Part shown: one piece after another, positions 33,346-41,322 of the stretch
How positions within the stretch are numbered: position 1 is the first letter of the stretch
How the letters are laid out: each line of letters starts with the position of its first letter
Source of the DNA: an uncultured Ignavibacteria bacterium
Lineage (GTDB): Bacteria; Bacteroidota; Ignavibacteria; Tepidaquicellales; Tepidaquicellaceae
DNA length: 64,000 nucleotides
Assembly (NCBI GenBank): GCA_937974175.1
Contig: CALJIG010000042.1
Location: 1 to 64,000, forward strand
Direction: 5' to 3'
Notes under the pieces: model-generated
What the model was told of the DNA's origin: nothing
Database searches by the model: none
The model's input: only the letters and a program-made list of their open reading frames with translations
Translations under genes and position numbers: made by a program

Positions 33346-35037
33346 ATGAAAAGAATCCTTACTTTTTTATTGCTTTGTATTTCTATTAATACAGCTTATT
33401 CTCAATCTGCAGTCCCGTTTGTTTTTGAAATTCAGGAGTTTCAAAGAACTAATGCGCCCGGTCTCCAATCCTTTGTTTTAGGTCATTATAATGATTACTG
33501 GCTTTTAATAGGGGGTAGAACAGAAGGTATGCATGGTTTTCCAACACCTCCATTAGGCGGGTTCCCGACAATGTATGCTAATAAAAATTTTATTGTTTAT
33601 AATCCTGTAACTGACAGCATCTGGACTAGAAGCATATATCAGGATTTTTCAATTGCAAATGCAGAGCAGTTCCGTTCAACTAATATGCAGGCTTATCAAA
33701 CAGGAAATACTCTTTATCTTTGCGGAGGGTATGGTAAAGATTCCAGTCTTGGTTCAGGTTTGCTTGATTCATTTATCACATTTCCAAAATTTACAGCAAT
33801 AAATGTTAGCGGAATGATTAATGCTATTAAGTCAAACAGCTCAGTTTCTTCATTTGTAAGAACTCTTACAGATACAACTTTTGCTGTAACAGGTGGAATA
33901 CTTGGAAGAATAGGTAATTCGTATTATCTGACGGTAGGACAAAAATTTACAGGTAAGTATGCTTTTCCAAATTCCGGTCCTCCTCTTTTCGTTCAGCAAT
34001 ATAATAATGCAATTAAAAAATTTGATATAGTAGATAACGGAGTTTCGCTAAGTATTACAAATAAATCTTACATAGTTGATACAGTAAATCTTCACAGGAG
34101 AGATTTGAATGTGGTACCTCAGATTACAAGTACATCAGGTACACAGAGTATGACAATTTACGGCGGAGTATTTCAATATGATGAAGACGTTCCGTTTGTA
34201 AATCCGGTTTACATAGGCGCTAATTCTATTTCGGTTGAAAATACATTTCAGCAGAAATACAGTCAGTATGAGTGTCCTGTGATACCGATTTATGACTCAG
34301 TAAGAAATGATATGAGTAATTTATTTTTCGGAGGTATAAGTTTATACAGATATGATACTCTTCTTCATAAATCAGTAATTGATACATGTGATTTTGGTGG
34401 ACCAGTGCCATGCGTTCCTTTTATCTCCGATATTACAGCTATTACAAAGTTTTCAAACGGTACAAGCAAAGATTCAGTATTACCAATAAGATTCCCATCA
34501 AACAGAAGGCTTGGCGCTGAGCAGCATATGGTTTATGATGCCGGGCTTCCAAGATATTCAAATGATGTTGTTAAGCTTCGTTCATTGTCAGGCAGAACTT
34601 TTGCAGGATATTTATATGGCGGTATTGAAGCATTTGAAGCAAATCCTTTCCTTCAGATGATCAGTACTCACGGAAGAAATGCAGGTACTGTTTCAGTTGC
34701 TTCAAACAGAATTTATAAAATTTATCTTACACCGAATACTGTTGGCATAAATCCATTAGGCTCTTATGTTCCGGCGGATTTTAAATTATTCCAGAATTAT
34801 CCGAATCCATTTAATCCCACAACAAGAATAAAATTTGATTTACCTGCCGGTGGATTTGTATCACTCAAAATATATGATGTAATGGGGCGGGAAGTTGAGA
34901 ATTTAGTAAATGAAAATTTGAAAGCGGGAAGTTATGAAGTAGAATTCAGCGGTGTTCATAAATCATCCGGAATTTATTATTATAAAGTATACACTGAAAA
35001 ATATCAGGAAACGAAAAAAATGATTTTAGTGAAATAG
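33346..35037 (+). CDS. T9SS-secreted protein, possible kelch-like propeller
   Basis: 563 aa. Signal peptide (ILTFLLLCISINTAYSQ). The body contains repeats reminiscent of kelch blades (HYNDYWLLIGGRTEG, GNTLYLCGGYG, GIFGRIGNSYY-like GILGRIGNSYYLTVGQ, SMTIYGGVFQYDE, AGYLYGGIEAFEAN), so a beta-propeller is a reasonable but unproven reading. The last ~80 residues are a type A sorting domain (NYPNPFNPTTRIKFDL, KIYDVMGREVENLV, GIYYYKVYTEKYQETKKMILVK), nearly identical to that of the next gene. I expect a cell-surface or secreted protein; the ligand is unknown. Confidence 0.8.
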   Translation: MKRILTFLLLCISINTAYSQSAVPFVFEIQEFQRTNAPGLQSFVLGHYNDYWLLIGGRTEGMHGFPTPPLGGFPTMYANKNFIVYNPVTDSIWTRSIYQDFSIANAEQFRSTNMQAYQTGNTLYLCGGYGKDSSLGSGLLDSFITFPKFTAINVSGMINAIKSNSSVSSFVRTLTDTTFAVTGGILGRIGNSYYLTVGQKFTGKYAFPNSGPPLFVQQYNNAIKKFDIVDNGVSLSITNKSYIVDTVNLHRRDLNVVPQITSTSGTQSMTIYGGVFQYDEDVPFVNPVYIGANSISVENTFQQKYSQYECPVIPIYDSVRNDMSNLFFGGISLYRYDTLLHKSVIDTCDFGGPVPCVPFISDITAITKFSNGTSKDSVLPIRFPSNRRLGAEQHMVYDAGLPRYSNDVVKLRSLSGRTFAGYLYGGIEAFEANPFLQMISTHGRNAGTVSVASNRIYKIYLTPNTVGINPLGSYVPADFKLFQNYPNPFNPTTRIKFDLPAGGFVSLKIYDVMGREVENLVNENLKAGSYEVEFSGVHKSSGIYYYKVYTEKYQETKKMILVK

Positions 35038-35058
35038 AAATTATTAACTGATGTATAT

Positions 35059-35095
35059 AAATCCGCAATCGTGTAAACTTTTGCGGATTTTTTTT
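35059..35095 (+). terminator. Terminator after the kelch-like T9SS gene
   Basis: AAATCCGCAA (35059-35068) is complementary to TTGCGGATTT (35081-35090), followed by a run of T to 35095. Confidence 0.88.
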
Positions 35096-35145
35096 GTCCA
35101 AAAACAAATACATTATAATAAGCTCTATAATTATTAAGAATATTC

Positions 35146-36765
35146 ATGAAATGGTTTACAATATTGTTTTTATTTTGTTTTAGCTGTGCATTATGCCAAT
35201 ATTTTCCCTATACAGTTTCAGCTTATAATCCTGGAAGCACAGGGTATTATTTAATGACTCCGACTAAAAGCCAGAACAATACTCCGTTCCGACCTTCATT
35301 AAATATTCTTGACTCAAAAGGGAATATGGTTTTTTACCGGATAGCAGCACAAGGAAATTTTACAAACTTCAAATTGCAGCAAAACGGAAAACTAACATTC
35401 TGCAATAGAAGCAAGAATTATATTCTCGACTCTAATATGCAGGTAAAAGATTCAATAATATGTGTGAACGGAGTTAGTACTGATAATCATGAATTTATCA
35501 TTTTGCCTAACGGACATTACGTTCTTTTGGGAAGCATTACCCGGACAATGGACCTTTCCATGTATAATTATTTTAACGGGCAGCCGGGCTCAACAACGGC
35601 ATCAGTTGACGGAGGAGTTATACAGGAGTTGTATAAAAATAAAAATTTAATTTTTGAGTGGAAAACATTTGACCATTTTCAGTTTGATGATGTTGACTCT
35701 ACATGGCTGAGTAATCCGCAAAATGTAGATTGGACTCACAACAATGCAATCGAAGTTGACAGCGATGGAAATTACTTGTTATCTTCAAGATATTTTAATG
35801 AAATCACTAAAATTAACAGAGCTACCGGTGCAATAATCTGGAGACTTGGAGGAAAAAGAAATCAGTTTACATTTACAAATGATAATTTAAAGTTATTGGG
35901 CCAGCACGATATAAGACGATTACCTAATGGAAACATCACTGTTTTTGATAACGGAAGAATGGGTGGAGTTCCTATAACGCATCCGGCGCGTGCCAAAGAA
36001 TACCAATTAGATGAGATTAACAAAACTGCAACGCTTGTATGGAGTTATAGTCAAAATCCAAACTCGGCAAGTTCATTTACAGGGAATGTTCAAAGACTTT
36101 CAAACGGGAATACAGTTATGTCTTTTGGGGGATTAATAAATACAACAAATCCTCTTGTTGTATTGAATTCAGCAGGAAACAAAATTTTTGAAATAACTTT
36201 TCCTGATACAGCTTATTCCTACCGATTCTTTAAGTACGAGTCATTGCCGGTAAATTTTCGTAGACCGGAAATAACCTGTTATAATGAGAATGGTAATTAC
36301 TACTTTGAAGCTCCGGCTTCATATCAATCCTACAGATGGAATACAGGTGATACAACAAGAAGAATACAAGTTACACAACAGGGAGACTATCAGGTTTTTG
36401 TGAATTATGGCATGGGATATTTAGGCTCACTTGTCAAAACAGTTTTGAATATACAGAACCCGTGTGAATCAATAGGGATTACAAATATTTCCGGGACTGC
36501 TGTTACATATAAATTGTTTCAAAATTATCCGAATCCATTTAATCCCACAACAAGAATAAAATTTGATTTACCTGCCGGCGGATTTGTATCACTCAAAATA
36601 TATGATGTAATGGGACGTGAAGTTGAGAATTTAGTAAATGAAAATCTGAAAGCGGGAAGCTATGAGGTAGATTTTAACGGAATGAATATACCATCGGGGA
36701 TTTATTATTATAAAGTCTATACCGAGAAATATCAGGAAACAAAAAAAATGATTCTTGTGAAGTAA
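35146..36765 (+). CDS. T9SS-secreted arylsulfotransferase (ASST)-like protein
   Basis: 539 aa. Signal peptide (FTILFLFCFSCALCQ). The central region follows arylsulfotransferase propellers: FRPSLNILDSKGNMVFY, DNHEFIILPNGHYVLLGS, WTHNNAIEVDSDGNYLLSSRYFNEITKINRATGAIIWRLGGK, GQHDIRRLPNGNITVFDNG and LVWSYSQNPNS. The His residues in DNHEF, WTHNN and GQHDI sit where ASST enzymes place catalytic and binding His residues, so catalytic sulfate transfer between phenols is possible. The C-terminus is a type A sorting domain (NPFNPTTRIKFDL, KMILVK) almost identical to that of the upstream gene. Export to the cell surface would be unusual for ASST, which is periplasmic in enterobacteria. Confidence 0.8.
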   Translation: MKWFTILFLFCFSCALCQYFPYTVSAYNPGSTGYYLMTPTKSQNNTPFRPSLNILDSKGNMVFYRIAAQGNFTNFKLQQNGKLTFCNRSKNYILDSNMQVKDSIICVNGVSTDNHEFIILPNGHYVLLGSITRTMDLSMYNYFNGQPGSTTASVDGGVIQELYKNKNLIFEWKTFDHFQFDDVDSTWLSNPQNVDWTHNNAIEVDSDGNYLLSSRYFNEITKINRATGAIIWRLGGKRNQFTFTNDNLKLLGQHDIRRLPNGNITVFDNGRMGGVPITHPARAKEYQLDEINKTATLVWSYSQNPNSASSFTGNVQRLSNGNTVMSFGGLINTTNPLVVLNSAGNKIFEITFPDTAYSYRFFKYESLPVNFRRPEITCYNENGNYYFEAPASYQSYRWNTGDTTRRIQVTQQGDYQVFVNYGMGYLGSLVKTVLNIQNPCESIGITNISGTAVTYKLFQNYPNPFNPTTRIKFDLPAGGFVSLKIYDVMGREVENLVNENLKAGSYEVDFNGMNIPSGIYYYKVYTEKYQETKKMILVK

Positions 36766-36788
36766 TTTAAAGTATAAAGTAAAATGTA

Positions 36789-36823
36789 AAAGACCTGTGT
36801 TTAATTTGATACAGGTCTTTTTT
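36789..36823 (+). terminator. Terminator after the ASST-like gene
   Basis: AAAGACCTGT (36789-36798) is complementary to ACAGGTCTTT (36811-36820), followed by further T residues. Confidence 0.88.
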
Positions 36824-36865
36824 ATTTTTCATTTTAATTTTTTCCTTCTTTGTATATTTTGCTAA

Positions 36866-37312
36866 GTGATAAAAAGTATCTTATTAAATAAGAAATTACT
36901 GGTTTTTGCCGGATCATTTGGAGCTATTCTTATTATTCTGAAAACAATGGAGTTCTTCTTTTTTCATTATAAATTCTCATTAGAAACATACCTTGGAATA
37001 ATCGCTTTCATTTTTCTTGTAGTCGGTATTTATTTTGGCAGCAAACTTGGAAATAAAAAGACTCCTGAAATCAAAATTCAGGAATTAAATTCCACCATTC
37101 TCAACAGTTCAATTGAAACAGATTTAAGCACTCGTGAATTAGAAGTTCTATTAAACGTGGCCAACGGCCTATCGAACAAAGAAATTGCTGAAAAGCTCTT
37201 TGTATCATTGAACACAATCAAAACCCATACTGCAAATATCTATTCCAAGCTTGGAGTTAAAAGTCGGACTCAGGCAATATCGAAAGCCAAAACGCTTAAT
37301 TTAATCAGTTAA
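36866..37312 (+). CDS. Membrane-anchored LuxR-type HTH regulator
   Basis: 148 aa, GTG start. Two hydrophobic helices (about 11-30, LVFAGSFGAILIILKTMEFF, and 40-58, LGIIAFIFLVVGIYFG) are followed by a linker and a C-terminal LuxR/GerE HTH (LSTRELEVLLNVANGLSNKEIAEKLFVSLNTIKTHTANIYSKLGVKSRTQAI). There is no receiver domain. The sequence therefore suggests a DNA-binding domain tethered to the inner membrane. It is followed by a DUF4199 membrane protein gene (96-base gap), and that order is one I recall from other Bacteroidota; a sensing pair is my inference. Confidence 0.85.
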   Translation: MIKSILLNKKLLVFAGSFGAILIILKTMEFFFFHYKFSLETYLGIIAFIFLVVGIYFGSKLGNKKTPEIKIQELNSTILNSSIETDLSTRELEVLLNVANGLSNKEIAEKLFVSLNTIKTHTANIYSKLGVKSRTQAISKAKTLNLIS

Positions 37313-37408
37313 ATAATCATTATTTTTAGTGATTTTCGTAAAATCATACTTTAGGGTGATGCTTTCAGGGCGTAAACTCAGTATTTTTGTATAAAAATTA
37401 TCAAAATT

Positions 37409-37942
37409 ATGACAAGACCATCTTTAAAATACGGTTCAATTGCCGGTATTATTATGGCAGTAATTTTCTTTCTCCCATTTGTGATATTTAAAGGACAGGA
37501 CTTATACAATTTTTTTCTTGTCGGTGAGATCATCGGATATTCCACGATGATTCTGTCCCTGCTTTTTGTATTCTTCGGCATTCGTTCCTACCGCGATGTC
37601 GAGCTTGGGGGAGTAATCAGTTTTGGAAGAGCATTTACAACCGGGCTTTTTATAACTCTCATTGCTTCAGTAATTTTCGGAATTTTTACAGTGCTGCTGT
37701 ACACTGTTATTTCACCAAATCTTGGTAATGAAATGATTGAGTTTTATAAACGTTCAATAATGGAGAGCGGTCAGCCACAGCAAATAATCGATAAACAGAT
37801 TGCAGAGATGGAATCTAACAGAGGTCTTTATAACAACGCTGCTTTCAACGGTTTTCTGATGTTTGCAACAGTATTTCTCATCGGAGCAGTTGTTGCGCTG
37901 ATATCGTCTTTTATTCTAAAAAGAAAAACTTTAAAAAATTAA
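37409..37942 (+). CDS. DUF4199-family membrane protein
   Basis: 177 aa with four hydrophobic segments: GSIAGIIMAVIFFLPFVIF, IIGYSTMILSLLFVFFGI, AFTTGLFITLIASVIFGIFTVLLY and GFLMFATVFLIGAVVALISSFIL. The IRSYRDVELGGVISFGRAFTTG loop between segments two and three is the recognisable DUF4199 feature. Function unknown. It lies between the membrane LuxR regulator and the DUF1579-like gene (12-base gap), so a shared operon is likely. Confidence 0.8.
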   Translation: MTRPSLKYGSIAGIIMAVIFFLPFVIFKGQDLYNFFLVGEIIGYSTMILSLLFVFFGIRSYRDVELGGVISFGRAFTTGLFITLIASVIFGIFTVLLYTVISPNLGNEMIEFYKRSIMESGQPQQIIDKQIAEMESNRGLYNNAAFNGFLMFATVFLIGAVVALISSFILKRKTLKN

Positions 37943-37954
37943 ACTATAAAAATT

Positions 37955-38512
37955 ATGAAAAAAATTATTACGCTCGTAATATTTTTATTTGCTGTTTCAC
38001 TATCTGCTCAGGATATGAATATAGAGGAAGCAATGAAGCTTGCTACTCCCGGTCCCCAGCATAAGCTTTTAACCGATATGGTTGGTAAGTTCACTCAAAA
38101 AATTAAATTCAATATGGCACCGGGTCAATCAATGGAAGGTGACGGTTCAGGAGAGACTAAGTCTATCATAGGCGGAAGATTTATTCAGATAAACAGCGTT
38201 GGAAAAGTTATGGGGATGGAAACTGAAGTTATGACTATAATGGGTTATGACAGAAGGAAAAATAAATATACATTATTCTCAATTGACGGAATGGGAACAT
38301 ACTCCGTTTCAGCAGAAGGGGATTACGATGAGGGAACAAAAATTATGACTCTTAGAGGGACAGAAGAAGACCCAGGTATGAAAATGAAAATGGATTTCAA
38401 ATTTGTCTTCGATTTTTCTAATGATAAATTCAGGAAGATGGATATTATTTTTATAAATCCCGACGGCTCAGAAAATAGAATGGTGGAAGTGACTAATACT
38501 AAAATAGATTAA
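37955..38512 (+). CDS. DUF1579-family secreted protein
   Basis: 185 aa. Signal peptide (IITLVIFLFAVSLSAQ). The mature part follows DUF1579 proteins: PGPQHKLLTDMVGKFTQKIKF, GDGSGETKSIIGGRFIQI, MGYDRRKNKYTLFSIDGMGTY and a final strand with VEVTNTKI, predicting a lipocalin-like beta barrel. Molecular role unknown. Its stop is 4 bases before the next gene, continuing the cassette that starts with the LuxR-type regulator. Confidence 0.8.
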   Translation: MKKIITLVIFLFAVSLSAQDMNIEEAMKLATPGPQHKLLTDMVGKFTQKIKFNMAPGQSMEGDGSGETKSIIGGRFIQINSVGKVMGMETEVMTIMGYDRRKNKYTLFSIDGMGTYSVSAEGDYDEGTKIMTLRGTEEDPGMKMKMDFKFVFDFSNDKFRKMDIIFINPDGSENRMVEVTNTKID

Positions 38513-38516
38513 ATTC

Positions 38517-38888
38517 ATGGATAATGTTCTGGAGGAGCTCAAAAAAATTATTCTTAAATACGATAAAAATGTTGAAGCTAAGGAAGGGAAAATTATGGGT
38601 ACAAACGGAACGGTTTTTAACCAGGAAGGCGTTTTTAAGTATGGACTTACAAAAACTAAGACCGGCTATTCGTTTCATTCAATGGCAATGTATGCTAATC
38701 CCGATTTGTTTAATGATTTAAAATCCAAGATGACAAAGGCAAAATTTCAGAAGGGATGTGTAAATTTTAAATCGCTTGAAGATTTCCCTGTTGACTCATT
38801 CGAAGAGCATATGAAGAAATCTGCTAAGTGCGATTTTTCAATGGTGATAAATCATTATAAGCAAAAGAAGAGATTAGAAAAGAAATAA
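38517..38888 (+). CDS. Small cytoplasmic DUF1801/YjbR-like protein
   Basis: 123 aa with no signal peptide. The pattern VFKYGLTKTKTGYSFHSMAMYANPDLFNDLKSKM followed by KAKFQKGCVNFKSLEDFP resembles the DUF1801/YdhG-type alpha-beta fold found in many Bacteroidota cytoplasmic proteins. No catalytic assignment is known. It is the last gene of the LuxR-DUF4199-DUF1579 run (4-base gap) and is followed by the cloverleaf repeat element. Confidence 0.6.
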   Translation: MDNVLEELKKIILKYDKNVEAKEGKIMGTNGTVFNQEGVFKYGLTKTKTGYSFHSMAMYANPDLFNDLKSKMTKAKFQKGCVNFKSLEDFPVDSFEEHMKKSAKCDFSMVINHYKQKKRLEKK

Positions 38889-38905
38889 GTCGTTTTGAAA
38901 AACAT

Positions 38906-39008
38906 GGGGCGCCGCGTCCCGCTGAAAGCGGGACACGGCGCATGAAGAGAATTGAATTCTTCAATTCTCTTCATGCGCCTGCCGTTCCTTCGGAACGGGC
39001 GGCGCCCC
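38906..39008. repeat. Cloverleaf palindromic element, copy 1
   Basis: The outer stem GGGGCGCCGC (38906-38915) pairs perfectly with GCGGCGCCCC (38999-39008). Inside lie three hairpins: arm 1, 38916-38923 with 38927-38934, loop GAA; arm 2, a perfect 20-bp stem, 38937-38956 with 38960-38979, loop TTC; arm 3, 38982-38988 with 38992-38998, loop TTC. Only four bases are unpaired between arms. Located between the DUF1801-like gene and kynA. It is far too long and fully palindromic to be a tRNA. Confidence 0.92.
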
Positions 39009-39087
39009 AAATCCCTCCAAATATCTTACCGCCTATACAAATTTTGTTCTCTATTAATTATAAGTTTTAATTTCTATTTTTATCCTT

Positions 39088-40185
39088 ATGAAAAAAGACT
39101 TATATCCGCCGGTCTATTACGCCGACTACCTTTCTCTTGATAAACTTCTCGATGCACAAAATCTTAAAAGCGATGAATACAAAGATCACGCCCATGATGA
39201 AATGCTCTTTATCATTATTCATCAGACGTATGAGCTGTGGTTCAAGCAAATCTTATTCGAGCTCGATGATGTGATAAAGATTTTCAGCAACGATTTCATT
39301 GATGAAAGAAATTTATCCCGTGCGCTTTCAAGAATAAATCGCATCACCGAGATACAAAAAATTATGATTGAGCAGCTGCACGTGCTTGAGACTATGACTC
39401 CCTTGGATTTTCTTGATTTCAGAGATTATTTAGTTCCCGCATCAGGCTTTCAAAGCTTTCAGTTCAGAACCATTGAAAATAATCTGGGATTGAAAAGAGA
39501 AGAACGATTAAAATATAATAGCAAAGATTTTGATAACACATTAAAGCCCGAACATAAAGAGCATATAGATAAAGTTAAGGAAAGTCTTTTTGATCTCATC
39601 GAGAAATGGCTTGAAAGAATTCCTTTTATAAAAACAAAAGATTTTGACTTCTGGGAAAAGTATCGTTCATCAGTAGAGGAAATGCTTCAGCATGAAGAAG
39701 AAATAATTAAAAGTAATCAAACCTTAACTGAGGAGAAAAGACAAACACAGCTTGAGAATTTTACCAAAACAAGAGAAGGCTTCTTATCACTCTTCGATGA
39801 AAATTATCATAATGAATTAATTTCTAAAGGCGAAAAGAGACTTTCATTCAAAGCAACGCTATCTGCTTTGTTCATTAATTTATACAGAGATGAACCAATA
39901 CTATTTACTCCGTTTCAGTTCCTTACTGCTATTGTTGAAATGGATGAAAACTTTACTATCTGGAGATACCGTCATGCAATTATGGTGCACAGAATGATAG
40001 GTGTAAAAATCGGTACAGGCGGTTCGTCCGGCCAGCATTATTTAATGGCGACAATTGAAAAACACAGAGTGTTTGTAGATTTATTTAACCTTTCAACTTA
40101 TTTAATACCACGCTCCGAGCTTCCTCAACTTCCAAAAGATATTTTGAAAGAGCTTGGTTTTTACTATGATACATCTATAAAGTAG
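39088..40185 (+). CDS. kynA: Tryptophan 2,3-dioxygenase
   Basis: 365 aa. KynA opens the indole ring of L-tryptophan to N-formylkynurenine with heme and O2. Signatures: HDEMLFIIIHQTYELWFKQILFELD, FLDFRDYLVPASGFQSFQFRTIENNLG and WRYRHAIMVHRMIGVKIGTGGSSGQHYL, where His296 matches the proximal heme ligand and GTGGSSG the substrate loop. The length is nearer to animal TDO than to the ~280-aa proteobacterial form, owing to an insertion around residues 140-240. It starts the tight run kynA-SDR-DUF4286-ALDH (gaps of 6, 12 and 24 bases), pointing to a tryptophan catabolic operon. Confidence 0.95.
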   Translation: MKKDLYPPVYYADYLSLDKLLDAQNLKSDEYKDHAHDEMLFIIIHQTYELWFKQILFELDDVIKIFSNDFIDERNLSRALSRINRITEIQKIMIEQLHVLETMTPLDFLDFRDYLVPASGFQSFQFRTIENNLGLKREERLKYNSKDFDNTLKPEHKEHIDKVKESLFDLIEKWLERIPFIKTKDFDFWEKYRSSVEEMLQHEEEIIKSNQTLTEEKRQTQLENFTKTREGFLSLFDENYHNELISKGEKRLSFKATLSALFINLYRDEPILFTPFQFLTAIVEMDENFTIWRYRHAIMVHRMIGVKIGTGGSSGQHYLMATIEKHRVFVDLFNLSTYLIPRSELPQLPKDILKELGFYYDTSIK

Positions 40186-40191
40186 AATACA

Positions 40192-40980
40192 ATGGATATA
40201 AATCTTACAGGTAAAAATTCGCTTGTTTGCGGAAGCACACAGGGAATCGGCAAAGCATCGGCTATGGAATTTGCATCTCTTGGAGCAAACGTCACCCTGC
40301 TCGCAAGGAATGAAGAATCTTTGAAAGCAGTAGTTAATGAGCTTCCTAATAATGGCAGTCAAAAACATAATTCTATTGTTGCCGACTTTGCTACTCCGGA
40401 TTATTTAAAGGTTATTATCAATCATTATCTCGAGTCAAATCCTCCGTTTCATATTCTTGTGAACAATACAGGTGGACCAAAGGGCGGTGAAATTATAAAA
40501 GCAGATACAAGCGAATTTCTCTCCGCGTTTTCAAATCACCTGATTTGCAATCATATCCTCGTTCAGGCATTAGTCGAAGGAATGAAAAGCGAAGGCTACG
40601 GCAGAATTATAAATATAATTTCTACATCGGTAAAGCAGCCATTGGCAAACCTTGGAGTATCCAATACAATTCGCGGAGCAGTTGCTAACTGGGCAAAAAC
40701 GCTTGCGAACGAATTAGGGCGTTTTGGCATTACTGTAAATAACGTTCTACCCGGTGCAACGGCAACAGGAAGACTTTCAACTATTATAGAAAATAAATCG
40801 AAGGCATCCGGAAAATCGATTGATGAAATTGAAGAAGAAATGAAATCTGAAATTCCTGCAAGGCGATTTGCGAAGCCTGAGGAAATTGCTAATGCAGTTG
40901 CATTTCTTGCTTCACCTGCTGCAGGATATATAAATGGAATCAATGTTCCCGTCGATGGCGGCAGAACCGGAAACTTATAA
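40192..40980 (+). CDS. Atypical SDR oxidoreductase lacking the catalytic Tyr/Lys
   Basis: 262 aa, Rossmann-fold short-chain dehydrogenase/reductase. Cofactor motif GSTQGIG (14-20) and NNTGG (91-95) are intact, and the conserved Ser is at 144 (IISTS). Thirteen residues after it, where Y-x-x-x-K is expected, the sequence reads S-N-T-I-R (157-161), so both catalytic Tyr and Lys are replaced. The following GAVANWAKTLANELG and the C-terminal PVDGGRTGNL keep the family pattern. This belongs to a known divergent SDR subgroup, so it may bind NAD(P) without standard hydride chemistry, or use another mechanism. Its position between kynA (6 bases) and DUF4286 suggests a role in kynurenine metabolism. 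Confidence 0.85.
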   Translation: MDINLTGKNSLVCGSTQGIGKASAMEFASLGANVTLLARNEESLKAVVNELPNNGSQKHNSIVADFATPDYLKVIINHYLESNPPFHILVNNTGGPKGGEIIKADTSEFLSAFSNHLICNHILVQALVEGMKSEGYGRIINIISTSVKQPLANLGVSNTIRGAVANWAKTLANELGRFGITVNNVLPGATATGRLSTIIENKSKASGKSIDEIEEEMKSEIPARRFAKPEEIANAVAFLASPAAGYINGINVPVDGGRTGNL

Positions 40981-40992
40981 AAATTTTTTGAA

Positions 40993-41298
40993 ATGATAAT
41001 ATACAATGTAACAGTCAGCGTGCTTGAATCTATAAGCGATGAATGGCTTGACTGGATGAAAAACGTACACATACCTGAAGTTATGGCAACGGGACTATTT
41101 ATTGAAAACAGAATTTTGAAATTGAAATTACCTGAAACTGAAGAAGGCATTACATATGCTATTCAATACTCAATGAAATCAATGGATGAGTATAATAAAT
41201 ACCAAAAAGAATTTGCACCCGCTTTGCAGAAATTACATACGGATAAATATACAAACAGAGTACATGCATTCAGAACAGTACTTGAGATAGTAGAATAA
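40993..41298 (+). CDS. DUF4286-family small protein (ABM-like fold)
   Basis: 101 aa. The pattern YNVTVSVLESISDEWLDWMKNVHIPEVMATGLF, then strand and helix ending in HAFRTVLEIVE, is DUF4286, which is predicted to adopt a dimeric ferredoxin-like (ABM) fold. No biochemical role is established that I know of. It sits inside the kyn run, 12 bases after the SDR gene and 24 before the ALDH gene, so a role as a small enzyme or binding subunit in tryptophan breakdown is plausible but unproven. Confidence 0.8.
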   Translation: MIIYNVTVSVLESISDEWLDWMKNVHIPEVMATGLFIENRILKLKLPETEEGITYAIQYSMKSMDEYNKYQKEFAPALQKLHTDKYTNRVHAFRTVLEIVE

Positions 41299-41322
41299 AA
41301 CAGTTGATTAGTATTTATACAA

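Noticed and set aside
38906..39008. Cloverleaf resembling a tRNA gene
   Set aside because: All loops are 3 nt, one arm is 20 bp, and there is no anticodon loop, T-loop sequence or acceptor pattern.
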